From positions 124,001 through 188,000 of the forward strand of contig NZ_NIBG01000006.1 in NCBI RefSeq assembly GCF_002270055.1: a stretch of DNA of 64,000 nt, in the 5' to 3' direction. This stretch comes from Anaeromicrobium sediminis. GTDB lineage: Bacteria; Bacillota; Clostridia; Peptostreptococcales; Thermotaleaceae. The notes under the pieces are model-generated. The model saw only the letters and a list, made by a program, of their open reading frames with translations, was not told the origin of the DNA and searched no databases. Shown in pieces: positions 8,722 through 18,426 of this stretch; the first letter of the stretch is position 1, and each line of letters opens with the position of its first letter. Both the position numbers and the translations under genes were made by a program.

Positions 8722-10740
8722 ATGCATATGTACAAAGTGTATAATGAATCTATAACTGGATATGAAGAGAAACTAGAGGGAATAAAAAAAATTGTGGAAA
8801 AAACTGGAGATTCAAAAGATCCTGTAGATGAATTTTTTCATCATACGGCTAAGTTAATATTAGAATTAGTAGATTTTCATAAGGAACTTAATGAAGAATA
8901 CTTCAAGGGTTCTATCGAAAACCTTAGAGAAGAGAATAATAGCTTATATAAGGAGTTAATAGGTGAAAACTATAATAAATCCTATTCAAATCCTACTTAT
9001 GCAGTTAATAGACTAGGAGATGGATTGGGACAGGTCTTTTGTGGATTTTATGATAAATACTTAAACTATGTTGATTATATATTTAAAGGGAAATTATTTA
9101 AAATAAATGAGTTAAATGAGTTTTTCATGAAAGTTTATACTAGCCATGAAAATAAAGAATTAAATTACGAAAAGTTTAAATCTCTAATGGGTGAGCATGT
9201 AACAAGCACATTAGATCTTAATAATAATTTATTCTTTAAGGAAACTTATGATTTAGATTTTGATTTTTATACTAATATAGTGATGAAATCTGATTTAAAT
9301 GATCTATCTTATTTATTTAAGTATGGAAAATATATAAGTGACAATGAAATTAATACGGCTAAGTTCTTAAATGGTTATGAACAAGATAAAATAGACACAG
9401 TAAGTGATAGTATTGTGAAGGCCTACATAAATGGCTTTATTAGAGATAATAAGGATATTACAAAGAGACACAATGTGAGAATAGTGGCTAATGTGGGGCA
9501 GGAAAGAATAACTAGGGAAATAATTAAAAAACTAAAGGACAATAACTTAAATGGATTTGTGGCAGAGGTTCAATCTACAGAGTACAATAAACAATTTGAT
9601 TATGACCATAAGTTTGATAACTCTATTTATTTAAATAAGGAATATGAAAAATTATATATGGAAAGCCTTAAGAACCAAGCTAAGGAAAATGAAGAAAAAT
9701 TAAGGGATTACTCTGGAATATTATTTATTGAAAGATTTGGAGAAGAACCATTTTCACCAAGTAGTAAAAAAGAGAGATTAAAATTATCAGAGAATCAATT
9801 AGGTTTATACCAAAACATGAGAAATGAACTCAGAAAAACTATAGAGGAATACATTCCAGAAAAGGAAAGAAGCTTTTGTATAGTTGCATTCCCAACTCCA
9901 GATATAGGACATAACTTTGAGGAAATATTTGAAGAAACAGTAAAAATTAATATGTTAGATAGTAATAAATATGAAAGAATTCAACAACATATAATAGATG
10001 CCCTAGACAAGGGTGAATTTGTCCATGTTAAGGGGAAAGACGGAAACGATACGGATATATATGTAAAAATGCATGAAATAAAGGATCCAGAAAAAGAGAC
10101 TAACTTTGTAAACTGTGTAGCTGACGTTAATATTCCACTGGGTGAAGTATTTACCTCTCCAATTTTAAAGGATACTAATGGAGTACTACATGTGGAAGAT
10201 ATATATTTAGATGGATTTAGATATTATAACTTAAAGTTAAAGTTTGAAGATGGATACATAACTGAATATTCATGCACAAACTTCGAAAAGGAAGAAGAAA
10301 ATAAGGAATACATAAAAGAAAATCTAATATTCCCACACAATACTCTACCACTAGGAGAGTTTGCCATAGGAACTAACACATTAGCCTATGTAATAGCTAA
10401 AAAATATGACATTATGGATAAGTTACCTATCCTAATAATAGAAAAGATGGGACCACATTTTGCCGTAGGTGACACATGCTTCTCCTGGGCAGAAGATATA
10501 CCTGTTTATAATTTCTTAGATAAAAAGGAAATTATAGCAAGGGATAATGAAAAATCATTACTTAGAAAAACTAATATAAATGAAGCCTATACAAATTGTC
10601 ATACGGACATAACCCTTCCTTATGAGTCATTAGATACTATAGTGGTTATAAGTAAGGAGAAGGAAGAAGTAGAGATTATAAGAGACGGAAGATTTGTACT
10701 TGAGGGAACAGAAGAATTAAATGAGCCATTTGAGGTATAA
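8722..10740 (+). CDS. M29-family metalloaminopeptidase (AmpS/aminopeptidase T type), long form
   Basis: The C-terminal half carries the M29 signatures: LGEVFTSP and LGEFAIGTNT, each with a candidate metal-binding Glu, GPHFAVGDTCFSW with a His ligand, and NCHTDI, which fits the family's His-x-Asp ligand pair. It should remove N-terminal residues from peptides in the cytoplasm. The protein is about 672 residues against roughly 410 for classical AmpS; the extra N-terminal part of about 250 residues is charged and helical and I do not recognise it. The start at ATG 8722 follows GGAGGGG at proper spacing; ATG 8710 overlaps that site. The gene stands alone between two stem-loops. Confidence 0.8.
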   Translation: MHMYKVYNESITGYEEKLEGIKKIVEKTGDSKDPVDEFFHHTAKLILELVDFHKELNEEYFKGSIENLREENNSLYKELIGENYNKSYSNPTYAVNRLGDGLGQVFCGFYDKYLNYVDYIFKGKLFKINELNEFFMKVYTSHENKELNYEKFKSLMGEHVTSTLDLNNNLFFKETYDLDFDFYTNIVMKSDLNDLSYLFKYGKYISDNEINTAKFLNGYEQDKIDTVSDSIVKAYINGFIRDNKDITKRHNVRIVANVGQERITREIIKKLKDNNLNGFVAEVQSTEYNKQFDYDHKFDNSIYLNKEYEKLYMESLKNQAKENEEKLRDYSGILFIERFGEEPFSPSSKKERLKLSENQLGLYQNMRNELRKTIEEYIPEKERSFCIVAFPTPDIGHNFEEIFEETVKINMLDSNKYERIQQHIIDALDKGEFVHVKGKDGNDTDIYVKMHEIKDPEKETNFVNCVADVNIPLGEVFTSPILKDTNGVLHVEDIYLDGFRYYNLKLKFEDGYITEYSCTNFEKEEENKEYIKENLIFPHNTLPLGEFAIGTNTLAYVIAKKYDIMDKLPILIIEKMGPHFAVGDTCFSWAEDIPVYNFLDKKEIIARDNEKSLLRKTNINEAYTNCHTDITLPYESLDTIVVISKEKEEVEIIRDGRFVLEGTEELNEPFEV

Positions 10741-10781
10741 TAGATAAGGGTTAAGGGAGGGAATCTCTTAACCTTTATCTA
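10741..10781 (+). terminator. Stem-loop after the M29 aminopeptidase gene
   Basis: A 15-bp stem (TAGATAAGGGTTAAG with CTTAACCTTTATCTA, one G-U pair) lies directly after the stop codon. No T-run follows, so it may protect the mRNA 3' end rather than terminate efficiently. Confidence 0.6.
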
Positions 10782-10870
10782 TAGTGCAAAATAATCTAAT
10801 CTAAGTTGTCGAAAAATTACACAAAATTTGTTAAAATTAAGAAGAGAAGATTAAGCGGGAGGGATTATTG

Positions 10871-11713
10871 TTGAGAGAAATTCATGTTGATGAAATTATT
10901 CAATCTGTAAAAGAAATGTGCATGAGTGCAAACTATAATTTAGGTAAAGATGTGATGGATGCATTTAATTGTGCTAGGGAAAAGGAAGAGTCACCTATAG
11001 GTAAGGGAATACTTGATAATTTAATTAAAAATGCTAATATAGCTAAAGATAATCAAGTACCCATGTGTCAGGATACGGGAATGGCAGTAGTGTTTGTGGA
11101 AGTTGGACAAGATGTACATATAACTGGTGGTTTAATTACAGATGCTATAAACGAAGGGGTTCGTAGAGGATATACAGAAGGGTACCTAAGAAAGTCTGTA
11201 GTCAAAGATCCCCTAATTAGAGAAAATACTAAGGACAATACACCTGCTGTAATCTATTATGATATGGTACCTGGAGATAAAGTGAAAATTACTGTGGCTC
11301 CAAAGGGATTTGGTAGTGAAAATATGAGTAAGACTAAAATGTTAAAGCCATCAGATGGAATGAAGGGTGTAATTGATTTTGTAGTAGATGCAGTGTCTCA
11401 AGCTGGTCCTAATCCCTGTCCACCTATAGTAGTAGGTGTTGGAATTGGAGGAACAATTGATAAGGCCTGTAACATGGCTAAAAGAGCATTACTTAGACCT
11501 ATTGGAGAAGCAAGTAGCAAAGAACATATAAAAGAAATAGAAGAGATACTAATTGAAAAGATTAATAATTTAGGTATAGGACCACAGGGGTTAGGCGGTA
11601 GAACAACGGCCTTAACAGTAAATGTGGAAACCTTCCCTACTCACATAGCAGGATTACCTGTGGCTGTTAATATTAATTGTCATGCTTCAAGACATGAAGA
11701 AAGAGTTATATAG
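10871..11713 (+). CDS. Fumarate hydratase class I, alpha subunit
   Basis: This is the iron-sulfur subunit (about 280 residues) of the two-subunit oxygen-labile fumarase that interconverts fumarate and malate. Family motifs include PMCQDTGMAVVFVEVGQ (cluster Cys), NPCPPIVVGVGIGG with a second Cys, and GPQGLGGRTTALTV near the C-terminus. The start is a TTG: either 10868 or 10871 follows GGGAGGGA, and 10871 has better spacing. The beta subunit follows after 14 bases and malic enzyme after that, so the operon would convert fumarate to pyruvate through malate. L(+)-tartrate dehydratase (TtdAB) is the main alternative, but the malic enzyme favours fumarase. Confidence 0.9.
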   Translation: MREIHVDEIIQSVKEMCMSANYNLGKDVMDAFNCAREKEESPIGKGILDNLIKNANIAKDNQVPMCQDTGMAVVFVEVGQDVHITGGLITDAINEGVRRGYTEGYLRKSVVKDPLIRENTKDNTPAVIYYDMVPGDKVKITVAPKGFGSENMSKTKMLKPSDGMKGVIDFVVDAVSQAGPNPCPPIVVGVGIGGTIDKACNMAKRALLRPIGEASSKEHIKEIEEILIEKINNLGIGPQGLGGRTTALTVNVETFPTHIAGLPVAVNINCHASRHEERVI

Positions 11714-11727
11714 GGGGAGGGAATAAT

Positions 11728-12279
11728 ATGAGTATAAAGAAGATAACAACACCTTTAACAGAAGAAAAGCTTAAAGATATAAAGGCTGGAGATACTGTAT
11801 ATATTACAGGAACCATATATACGGGAAGAGATGCGGCCCATGGAAGATTAATAGAATCATTGAATAAAGGGGAAGAATTACCCTTTGATGTAAAAGACCA
11901 AATAATATATTATGTGGGACCTGCCCCTGCAAAACCAGGAGCAGTAATTGGTTCAGCTGGACCAACTACTAGTTATAGAATGGATGATTTAACAGTACCT
12001 TTGTTGAAACTAGGATTAAATGGTATGATAGGTAAGGGAAGTAGAAGTGACGAAGTAATAGAAGGTATGAAAGAGTATGGGGCTATTTATTTTGCTGCCA
12101 TAGGAGGAGCTGGAGCACTAATTGCTGACTCTATTAAGGAAGTAGAAATTGTGGCGTATGAGGATTTAGGACCTGAAGCCATAAGAAAATTAAGAGTAGA
12201 GGATTTTCCAGTTATAGCTGTAATAGATAGTGAAGGAAACAATGTATATAAGACAGAAAGAGCAAAATACGAAAAGTAG
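11728..12279 (+). CDS. Fumarate hydratase class I, beta subunit
   Basis: This 183-residue partner of the preceding subunit has the expected size for the separate beta chain found in clostridia and archaea. It contains the conserved TGTIYTGRDAAHGRL segment near residue 30 and the core PAKPGAVIGSAGPTTSYRMD, both usual in FumA/TtdB C-terminal domains. A GGGGGAGGG ribosome site precedes ATG 11728. It acts with the alpha subunit in the cytoplasm. It is co-transcribed with malic enzyme 12 bases downstream. Confidence 0.9.
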   Translation: MSIKKITTPLTEEKLKDIKAGDTVYITGTIYTGRDAAHGRLIESLNKGEELPFDVKDQIIYYVGPAPAKPGAVIGSAGPTTSYRMDDLTVPLLKLGLNGMIGKGSRSDEVIEGMKEYGAIYFAAIGGAGALIADSIKEVEIVAYEDLGPEAIRKLRVEDFPVIAVIDSEGNNVYKTERAKYEK

Positions 12280-12291
12280 GAGGAGTTAATA

Positions 12292-13467
12292 ATGGCTGAT
12301 TATAATAAATTAGCATTAGAAATCCATGAAGAAAAGAAGGGGAAAATAGCCGTAGTAAGTAAAGTAGAAGTTAAAAATAAGGATGATTTATCTACAGCAT
12401 ATACTCCAGGAGTAGCTGAGCCTTGTAGAGAAATACATAAAAATAAAGATGACGTGTATAGATATACATCAAAGGGAAATTTAGTAGCTGTAGTTAGTGA
12501 TGGAAGTGCCGTATTAGGTTTAGGCGATATTGGAGCTAGTGCATCTATTCCAGTAATGGAAGGGAAGGCTGTATTGTTTAAGGCTTTCGGAGATGTGGAT
12601 GCATTTCCTATTTGTTTAGATACTCAAGATGTGGATGAGATAGTGAGAACTGTAAAACTTATGGAACCTGTATTTGGGGGAGTAAATTTAGAGGATATAG
12701 CAGCACCAAGATGTTTTGAAATAGAATCTAAATTAAAGGAAATATTAGATATTCCAGTGTTTCATGACGATCAACATGGTACAGCCATAGTAGTGGCAGC
12801 AGGAGTGATAAATGCATTAAAGTTAGTAGATAAGAAAATTGAAGATATAGAGGCCGTTGTAAATGGAGCCGGTTCTGCTGGTATTGCCATAACTAAACTC
12901 TTATTAAACATGGGAATTAAAAACGTAGTAATGAGTGATATTAATGGAGCTATAACACTAGATAGCCCTGATATAAACTGGGCTCAAAAGGAAATGGCTA
13001 AGATAACTAATAAAAATAATGAAAAGGGAAAATTAGGAGATATAATGGTAGGAAAGGATTTATTCATAGGAGTTTCTGCACCTAATATTGTAACTAAGGA
13101 AATGGTAAGTTCTATGAATGAAAAGTCAATTATATTTGCCATGGCTAATCCAGTACCAGAAATTATGCCTGATTTAGCTAAAGAGGCAGGAGCTTACATT
13201 ATGGGAACTGGAAGAAGTGATTTCCCTAACCAGGTAAATAATGTATTAGCATTCCCAGGAGTATTTAGAGGAGCCTTAGATGTGAAGGCAAGTGACATAA
13301 ATGAAGAAATGAAAATAGCTGCAGCCTATGCAGTGGCTAATACGGTGAAAGAAGAAGAATTAAGTACAGATCATATATTACCAAAGGCATTTGATAAAAC
13401 CGTTGCAGATAATGTGGCAGAAGCTGTTAAAAAAGCTGCTAGAGAATCGGGTGTAGCAAGAATATAA
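12292..13467 (+). CDS. NAD(P)-dependent malic enzyme
   Basis: This 391-residue enzyme would decarboxylate malate to pyruvate and CO2, reducing NAD or NADP. It has the short bacterial form, without a phosphotransacetylase-like extension. Visible motifs are STAYTPGVAEPC with the catalytic Tyr, the Lys-containing MEGKAVLFKAFGDVDAFPI, metal-binding FHDDQHGTAIVV, and the nucleotide-binding NGAGSAGIAITKLL. RBS AGGAGG precedes ATG 12292. It ends the fumarase operon, followed by a bidirectional terminator. Cofactor preference is not certain from sequence. Confidence 0.95.
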   Translation: MADYNKLALEIHEEKKGKIAVVSKVEVKNKDDLSTAYTPGVAEPCREIHKNKDDVYRYTSKGNLVAVVSDGSAVLGLGDIGASASIPVMEGKAVLFKAFGDVDAFPICLDTQDVDEIVRTVKLMEPVFGGVNLEDIAAPRCFEIESKLKEILDIPVFHDDQHGTAIVVAAGVINALKLVDKKIEDIEAVVNGAGSAGIAITKLLLNMGIKNVVMSDINGAITLDSPDINWAQKEMAKITNKNNEKGKLGDIMVGKDLFIGVSAPNIVTKEMVSSMNEKSIIFAMANPVPEIMPDLAKEAGAYIMGTGRSDFPNQVNNVLAFPGVFRGALDVKASDINEEMKIAAAYAVANTVKEEELSTDHILPKAFDKTVADNVAEAVKKAARESGVARI

Positions 13468-13478
13468 TCTATAAAAAC

Positions 13479-13523
13479 AAGCTCTAAATTGAATTTTAAA
13501 ATATCAATTTAGAGCTTATTTTT
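13479..13523. terminator. Bidirectional terminator between malic enzyme and the sigma-54 regulator
   Basis: AAGCTCTAAATTGA at 13479 pairs with TCAATTTAGAGCTT ending 13517, giving a 14-bp stem. T-rich sequence follows on the plus side and A-rich sequence precedes, so it can serve both convergent genes. Confidence 0.85.
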
Positions 13524-13544
13524 ATATAAATTATAGTGGTTATT

Positions 13545-14957
13545 TTATTCGGAAGGACAATATCTTCGTTTAAGATAGGATGCTTTACTCTGACTTATTT
13601 TTAGTGCTTCTGATACTTTTCGAGTAGTTTTAAATCGCTTAAAAGCTTTAATAACTAAATCTTTCTCAAAGCTCTCCTTAGCAGAAGCATAAGATTCAGG
13701 AAAATACCTATTATCCGACTCTAACTTTCTAAAAAATACTTTTGGGAGATCGTTAATTTCAATAGTAGGTTTAATTGATGTTACAACTAATCGCTCAACT
13801 GCATTCATGAGCTGTCTCACATTCCCAGGCCAATGATATCTAATGAAAAAATTCATACATTCTTTTGATATACTGCAAGTACGCTCATACTTTTTATTAA
13901 ATTTATTTATAAAATAATTGCTTAATGCTATAATATCATCTGGTCTTTCCCTTAAGGGTGGTATATCAATTTCAACAACATTTAGTCTATAATACAAATC
14001 TTCTCTGAACTGCTTCTGTTCTATAAGTTCTAGCAAGTCACGGTTAGTGGCAGTTATTATTCTTATATCAACACTTTTTATTTCCTTGCTTCCTATAGGG
14101 ATAAATTGTTTATCTTGAATTACATGTAAAAGCTTTGCTTGAAGTCTTGGAGAAAGTTCTCCGATTTCATCTAAGAATAATGTGCCTTTATCTGCCAATT
14201 CTAATAGTCCTACTTTTCCACCATAATCCGCTCCAGTAAAGGCTCCCTTAGAATAACCGAACAATTCTGACTCAAGCAAATCTTCAGGTATTGCAGCACA
14301 ATTTAAGGTTAGGATTGATTTATCACAGCGCTTACTCATACTATGTATATACTTTGCAAGGATTCCTTTGCCTGCCCCCGATTCACCTAGAATCATTATT
14401 GTAGAATCAACCTTAGAAACTCTATTTGTGAAGCTAATCAATTCTTTCATACTATCACTTTTGTGAATGATTTTATCTGATACTATTTCAATTTCATCAC
14501 GTTCTAATTTCTTTGATTTTTTTTTCCTAAGATTATCTTGATTTTTTTCAAATTCATTTCTTATTAAGGCTATGTCAGGGAGAGTATCTCTTACACTCAT
14601 AACTACAAATTCGATATTCTCATCATCATCAAATACAGGTACTGCTGTTGTAATTAGTGTTTGTCCAAGATAGGATTTCTGTTCAATAGTCATTCTTCTT
14701 TTTTTCTTATAAACCATAGGTAATACGGAAGGATACCAATTTTCATCATCCTCTAATTCATAAAAGTTTTTCCCAATAATGGCTTCTGCTTTCATGCCGT
14801 AATGCCTTTCACATGCTCTGTTCACATAAACTACATCATAGTTATTATCATAAACAAAAATTTCGTCGTAGGCATTATCTAATATCTTTTTTAGCTTTTC
14901 AGGAGAAATTAAACTTTTTACTTCTTCCTTATTATTTCCACTAAATTGTTTATCCAT
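13545..14957 (-). CDS. PAS-domain sigma-54-dependent transcriptional activator
   Basis: This regulator of about 470 residues has an N-terminal PAS sensor domain (roughly residues 20-130). An AAA+ domain follows, with Walker A GESGAGKG, the sigma-54 contact loop GAFTGA and the ELSPRLQAKLLHVIQ region. The C-terminal helix-turn-helix ends KISQSKASYLKRRY. It should open promoters of the -24/-12 type. A matching sigma-54 site lies before the SAF/UxaA/BCCT operon on the same strand (18427-18442), making that operon the likely target. The start at ATG 14957 follows a GAGG site; an in-frame GTG lies four codons upstream. The signal sensed by PAS is unknown. A paralogue lies at 54587-55957. Confidence 0.93.
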   Translation of the reverse strand: MDKQFSGNNKEEVKSLISPEKLKKILDNAYDEIFVYDNNYDVVYVNRACERHYGMKAEAIIGKNFYELEDDENWYPSVLPMVYKKKRRMTIEQKSYLGQTLITTAVPVFDDDENIEFVVMSVRDTLPDIALIRNEFEKNQDNLRKKKSKKLERDEIEIVSDKIIHKSDSMKELISFTNRVSKVDSTIMILGESGAGKGILAKYIHSMSKRCDKSILTLNCAAIPEDLLESELFGYSKGAFTGADYGGKVGLLELADKGTLFLDEIGELSPRLQAKLLHVIQDKQFIPIGSKEIKSVDIRIITATNRDLLELIEQKQFREDLYYRLNVVEIDIPPLRERPDDIIALSNYFINKFNKKYERTCSISKECMNFFIRYHWPGNVRQLMNAVERLVVTSIKPTIEINDLPKVFFRKLESDNRYFPESYASAKESFEKDLVIKAFKRFKTTRKVSEALKISQSKASYLKRRYCPSE

Positions 14958-15230
14958 TTCTAACCTCACATTAGATATTTTTTTATTATTAAACTGTTAT
15001 ACTATTTCTAGCTATAATATTTTTTTAAATACTATAATTGAATTTAACATAAATTATAACATAGGTTTTTTAAGCACAATAAATTCTCTAATTTTTTTAA
15101 TAATCTTAGTATATACTACGTGAATATAATTTCAAAATCTCTGGAAAGTAGCATGCAAATATAAAATTTCTGCATATAAAACCTATTTATAGCCTATCTA
15201 ATTTTAAAAAAATTATGCCATATAAAGTGT
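14958..15230. other. AT-rich gap upstream of the sigma-54 regulator
   Basis: About 270 bases hold no credible gene. The right end is the terminator of the BCCT gene. The rest presumably contains the promoter of the minus-strand regulator, but no strong -35/-10 pair stands out from the AT-rich background. Confidence 0.5.
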
Positions 15231-15265
15231 AAAAAAAGCCTGATATCTTGTTGACATCAGGCTTT
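15231..15265 (-). terminator. Terminator of the SAF/UxaA/BCCT operon
   Basis: Read on the minus strand, AAAGCCTGATGTC pairs with GATATCAGGCTTT and is followed by a T-run (TTTTTTT). It lies directly after the BCCT stop codon. Confidence 0.88.
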
Positions 15266-15270
15266 AGAAA

Positions 15271-16791
15271 TTAAACCTGCTCTTTTTTTATAGATAGAGA
15301 ATCAAAATCTTTCGCCATCCACTTCATCCAACCAATAATCATAACAATCATAATTACAAGAATTGGAATACCTGTAATAATAGCAGCAGTTTTTATAGTA
15401 TTAAGATTTGCTCCGATAAAAATCAATGTTAGTGGAACAAGAGCTAATGCAACACACCAGAATAATCTATGCATAGGATGAGGTTCTTCATTTTCCTTAA
15501 GCCCAGGTGTTGCCGTTGATGCCATTGTAAAGGCAGCTCCATCTAAAGTTGTTGCAAGGAATAATACGGAAACAATGCAGAATATTAACATGAAGATTCC
15601 ACTAAAAGGTAAAGTCCTTAATACTTCTATGATTGCAACTGTATCATTTCCTTCACCTAGCATCTTAACCATATCAACGATTCCCCTTAATTGACGATCA
15701 AGGGATAAACTAGATATTACACCAAAGAAGAAGAAACAACCAGCACTTCCGCTAATTATGGTATTCGTTACAACTGAACGTAAAGTTCTTCCCTTTGAAA
15801 CCTTTGCTATGAATATTCCTGTAAATGGCGCGTAAGTGATCCAGTATAACCAGTAGAAGATAGTCCAAGACTGTGGAAATCCTGTTTTTCCTATTGGATC
15901 TGTATACAGACTCATTTGTACAAAGTTTTGAAGCATTAAACCTAAGGCATTTGTTGTATTAGCAATTATAAATAACCCTGGTCCAAGTATTACAATTCCT
16001 ACACAAAACCCTATGGCAAGCTTAGTATTCATATTGGATATCATAGCCATTCCCTTTTGTATTCCAATATATGAACTTAAGGAGTAAACTACAGATATTA
16101 TTAAAATAAGCACTATATTCATCATGAATGAAGGTGTAATTCCTAGTACAGCTGAAAGAACCTGAGAAACCAACGGAACTGATACTCCTAATGTAATACT
16201 TAATCCGCCAAAACATATAAAAATAAACATAACATCTAAAATTCTACCTATAATTCCATTTTGCTTAATACCAGTAATTTCACTTATTATAGAACTAAGA
16301 CTTAATCCTTTGTTTTTGCGCACATGAAAATGATAGCACATTGGTAAACCCACTAAAGCATATAATGTCCAGGCACTAAATCCCCAATGGAACATGTTAT
16401 ATGGAAGGGCCATTTCAAAGGCTCTTTGTGTATTTGCTTCAATACCTAAACCGGGAGTACCAATATAATATGCCCATTCAATGAATGCCCAGTATATGGT
16501 AGCAGAACCAAGGCCACAACTAATCATCATAGAAACCCATTTAAATGTGGAATACTCTGGTTCACTATCGCCAAAACGAATATTTCCATACTTACTAATG
16601 GCAACATATACTAATAATATGAAACCAAAGAATGTGAACAATAATGTGGCTGATCCGAACCAATTTGTCATCTTACCAAAAATAACGTTTGCCACAGCTT
16701 GTGATTCATCTGGTTTAAAATACAATAAGCCTACTATAGCTAATACAACACTAAGACTGATTGAGATTAATAGTTTATCAATTTTTTTCAT
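15271..16791 (-). CDS. BCCT family transporter (betaine/carnitine/choline type)
   Basis: This 506-residue integral membrane protein has about twelve hydrophobic segments and the BCCT signature region WTIFYWLYWITYAPFTGIF followed by GRTLR. BCCT carriers import quaternary ammonium or related compounds, mostly with Na+ or by exchange. The signature is less canonical (YWLYW instead of YWAWW) than in the two other BCCT proteins of this window. It is the last gene of a three-gene operon with the split UxaA-like lyase, 12 bases after the large subunit, so it probably imports that enzyme's substrate. The short N-terminus and lack of a long cytoplasmic tail argue for a catabolic rather than an osmosensing carrier. 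Confidence 0.93.
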   Translation of the reverse strand: MKKIDKLLISISLSVVLAIVGLLYFKPDESQAVANVIFGKMTNWFGSATLLFTFFGFILLVYVAISKYGNIRFGDSEPEYSTFKWVSMMISCGLGSATIYWAFIEWAYYIGTPGLGIEANTQRAFEMALPYNMFHWGFSAWTLYALVGLPMCYHFHVRKNKGLSLSSIISEITGIKQNGIIGRILDVMFIFICFGGLSITLGVSVPLVSQVLSAVLGITPSFMMNIVLILIISVVYSLSSYIGIQKGMAMISNMNTKLAIGFCVGIVILGPGLFIIANTTNALGLMLQNFVQMSLYTDPIGKTGFPQSWTIFYWLYWITYAPFTGIFIAKVSKGRTLRSVVTNTIISGSAGCFFFFGVISSLSLDRQLRGIVDMVKMLGEGNDTVAIIEVLRTLPFSGIFMLIFCIVSVLFLATTLDGAAFTMASTATPGLKENEEPHPMHRLFWCVALALVPLTLIFIGANLNTIKTAAIITGIPILVIMIVMIIGWMKWMAKDFDSLSIKKEQV

Positions 16792-16803
16792 CCTAAATCC
16801 TCC

Positions 16804-17985
16804 TTATTTACATTTATCTAATTTGATACCTAAATAATGTTCAAGTCGTATATCCTTTTGAATAAGACTACAATAAGAATATCCAATATCTTCTATACTA
16901 GTTTTCTTTCCATTAGCCACTTCAATTACTTCATCAAAAATTCTTTTTCCAATTTCATCAGATGATTTTAAACCTTTCATTATGTCTGTTGCATCAATAT
17001 CTATATCTTCATTTATTAAATCTTCATTTCCGCTTACACGTATAACTGGTACTAGAGGATTATTAAATCCAGCTCCACCGCTAGTCCATAATATAATTTG
17101 AGCACCTACTGCTGCAAAGTGCATTGCAGATCCACCACAAAGCATTGTTGCTTCTGACAAATACATTCCAGGCTTTGTAGGCTTCTCATATCCCATCTGA
17201 TTAAACTGAAGAATTCCTTGAATTGGTTTTGAACCTGTTTTATGAAGGGCACCAAGTGATTTTTCTTCAATTGTTGTAAGTCCACCAACACTGTTACCAA
17301 CACTCATAGTTTCAAGGTCTGCTCCTGGTACGCTCCATCTTTTTTCTTCATCTGCAATTAGCTTCCTAATCTTCTGAGCAACGTCATCATTAACCGCCCT
17401 ATTACATAAGGCGTCTTCACATCCGATAAGTTCAAATAACTCACCAGATACAGCTGTTGCTCCTGCATCTACTAATAGATCAACTGATTTTCCCACACTT
17501 GGATTAGATGCAATACCTGAACTGGTATCAGAGCCACCACATTTAACACCAACGATTAGTTTTGAAATATCCACAGGTTCACGTTTAAAAGTATTAGCAT
17601 ACTCTTCAATTTCTTTTGCCAACTCAATTCCTTTATTAATTGTGTTTCTTGTTCCAGTGTTTTTAATGCAAGTTAAAGTTTTAGCTAACTTACCTGCATT
17701 GTTTATGGGACCTGCTACTAAATTAGGGTCTATACTTCCACATCCCATAGCTAATACTAATGCCCCTGCAACATTTGGGTTGCATCCAGCATTAATCATA
17801 TTGCTTAAGGTTTCTTCATTTCCTCCAAGCATACAAGTATAATAATTTGTAACCACTACAGAGTTATCTATTTTTTCAGAAATTTTTCTTGCAATACCCT
17901 CACAACATTCATCTACTGCAATAATTAAAATTAGATTTCTAACACCTACGCTGCCATCTGGTCTTAAATATCCATTAAGTTTCAT
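16804..17985 (-). CDS. UxaA/SuyB-family lyase, large subunit
   Basis: This protein of about 393 residues corresponds to the C-terminal catalytic part of altronate dehydratase (UxaA) and to SuyB, the large subunit of sulfolactate sulfo-lyase. It begins GYLRPDGSVGVRN and contains GVKCGGSDTSSGIASNP, both typical of the family, plus CMLGGNEE and MGCGSIDPN with conserved Cys. Such enzymes eliminate water or another group beside a hydroxyl. ATG 17985 follows AAGGAGAG; an upstream in-frame ATG at 18009 lacks a site. It partners the SAF-domain gene immediately upstream. With a BCCT carrier beside it, the substrate is probably zwitterionic or sulfonated rather than a sugar acid, but this is inference. 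Confidence 0.85.
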   Translation of the reverse strand: MKLNGYLRPDGSVGVRNLILIIAVDECCEGIARKISEKIDNSVVVTNYYTCMLGGNEETLSNMINAGCNPNVAGALVLAMGCGSIDPNLVAGPINNAGKLAKTLTCIKNTGTRNTINKGIELAKEIEEYANTFKREPVDISKLIVGVKCGGSDTSSGIASNPSVGKSVDLLVDAGATAVSGELFELIGCEDALCNRAVNDDVAQKIRKLIADEEKRWSVPGADLETMSVGNSVGGLTTIEEKSLGALHKTGSKPIQGILQFNQMGYEKPTKPGMYLSEATMLCGGSAMHFAAVGAQIILWTSGGAGFNNPLVPVIRVSGNEDLINEDIDIDATDIMKGLKSSDEIGKRIFDEVIEVANGKKTSIEDIGYSYCSLIQKDIRLEHYLGIKLDKCK

Positions 17986-18021
17986 ATTTGTCTCTCCTTC
18001 ACTTATCACATACTAAAAAAA

Positions 18022-18357
18022 TTAATCTACTTTAATTCCCATTTGTTTTATAATTTCTTTTTTTGCCATTGCTGGTATGTCAACTCTTTGACTTTCCACA
18101 TTATGAACATGAACTAATTTTCCCTTTGAAATTTCTTTTGTTGTTATACCAATAGAAAATCCACATTTTATTATTTCATCACTATCTTTAATATGGACAA
18201 GTGCTATTTTGTTACCAAAGGGAATTGATTCAAGTGCTTCAATTTCTCCTAAATTCTCATTCTTATCAGAAATTATTTGTACTTTCTCACTAGAATTAAT
18301 ACTTTCTAATGCGGTTGCCACATTATCATTACTAGATTTTTTTATAACTTTTTTCAA
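18022..18357 (-). CDS. SAF-domain small subunit (UxaA N-terminal/SuyA-like)
   Basis: This 111-residue protein matches the SAF domain that forms the N-terminus of altronate dehydratase. It contains FGNKIALVHIKDSDEIIKCG and a GKLVHVHN end, the usual strand pattern of this domain. In SuyAB and some other lyases this domain is a separate subunit, as here. It is the first gene of the operon, with AGGAGG before ATG 18357 and a sigma-54 promoter about 70 bases upstream. It would act with the UxaA/SuyB-like large subunit 36 bases downstream. Confidence 0.85.
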   Translation of the reverse strand: MKKVIKKSSNDNVATALESINSSEKVQIISDKNENLGEIEALESIPFGNKIALVHIKDSDEIIKCGFSIGITTKEISKGKLVHVHNVESQRVDIPAMAKKEIIKQMGIKVD

Positions 18358-18426
18358 TCATAATACCTCCTATTTAATAGATTTTGTATTTAAAGTAGAC
18401 TATGAGTGCTACATGTTATATATAGT

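Noticed and set aside
15143-15157. A plus-strand sigma-54-like site (GG-N10-GC) in the gap right of the regulator.
   Set aside because: The -24 box reads TGGAAA instead of TGGCAC, and it points towards the 3' ends of minus-strand genes, so it has no target.
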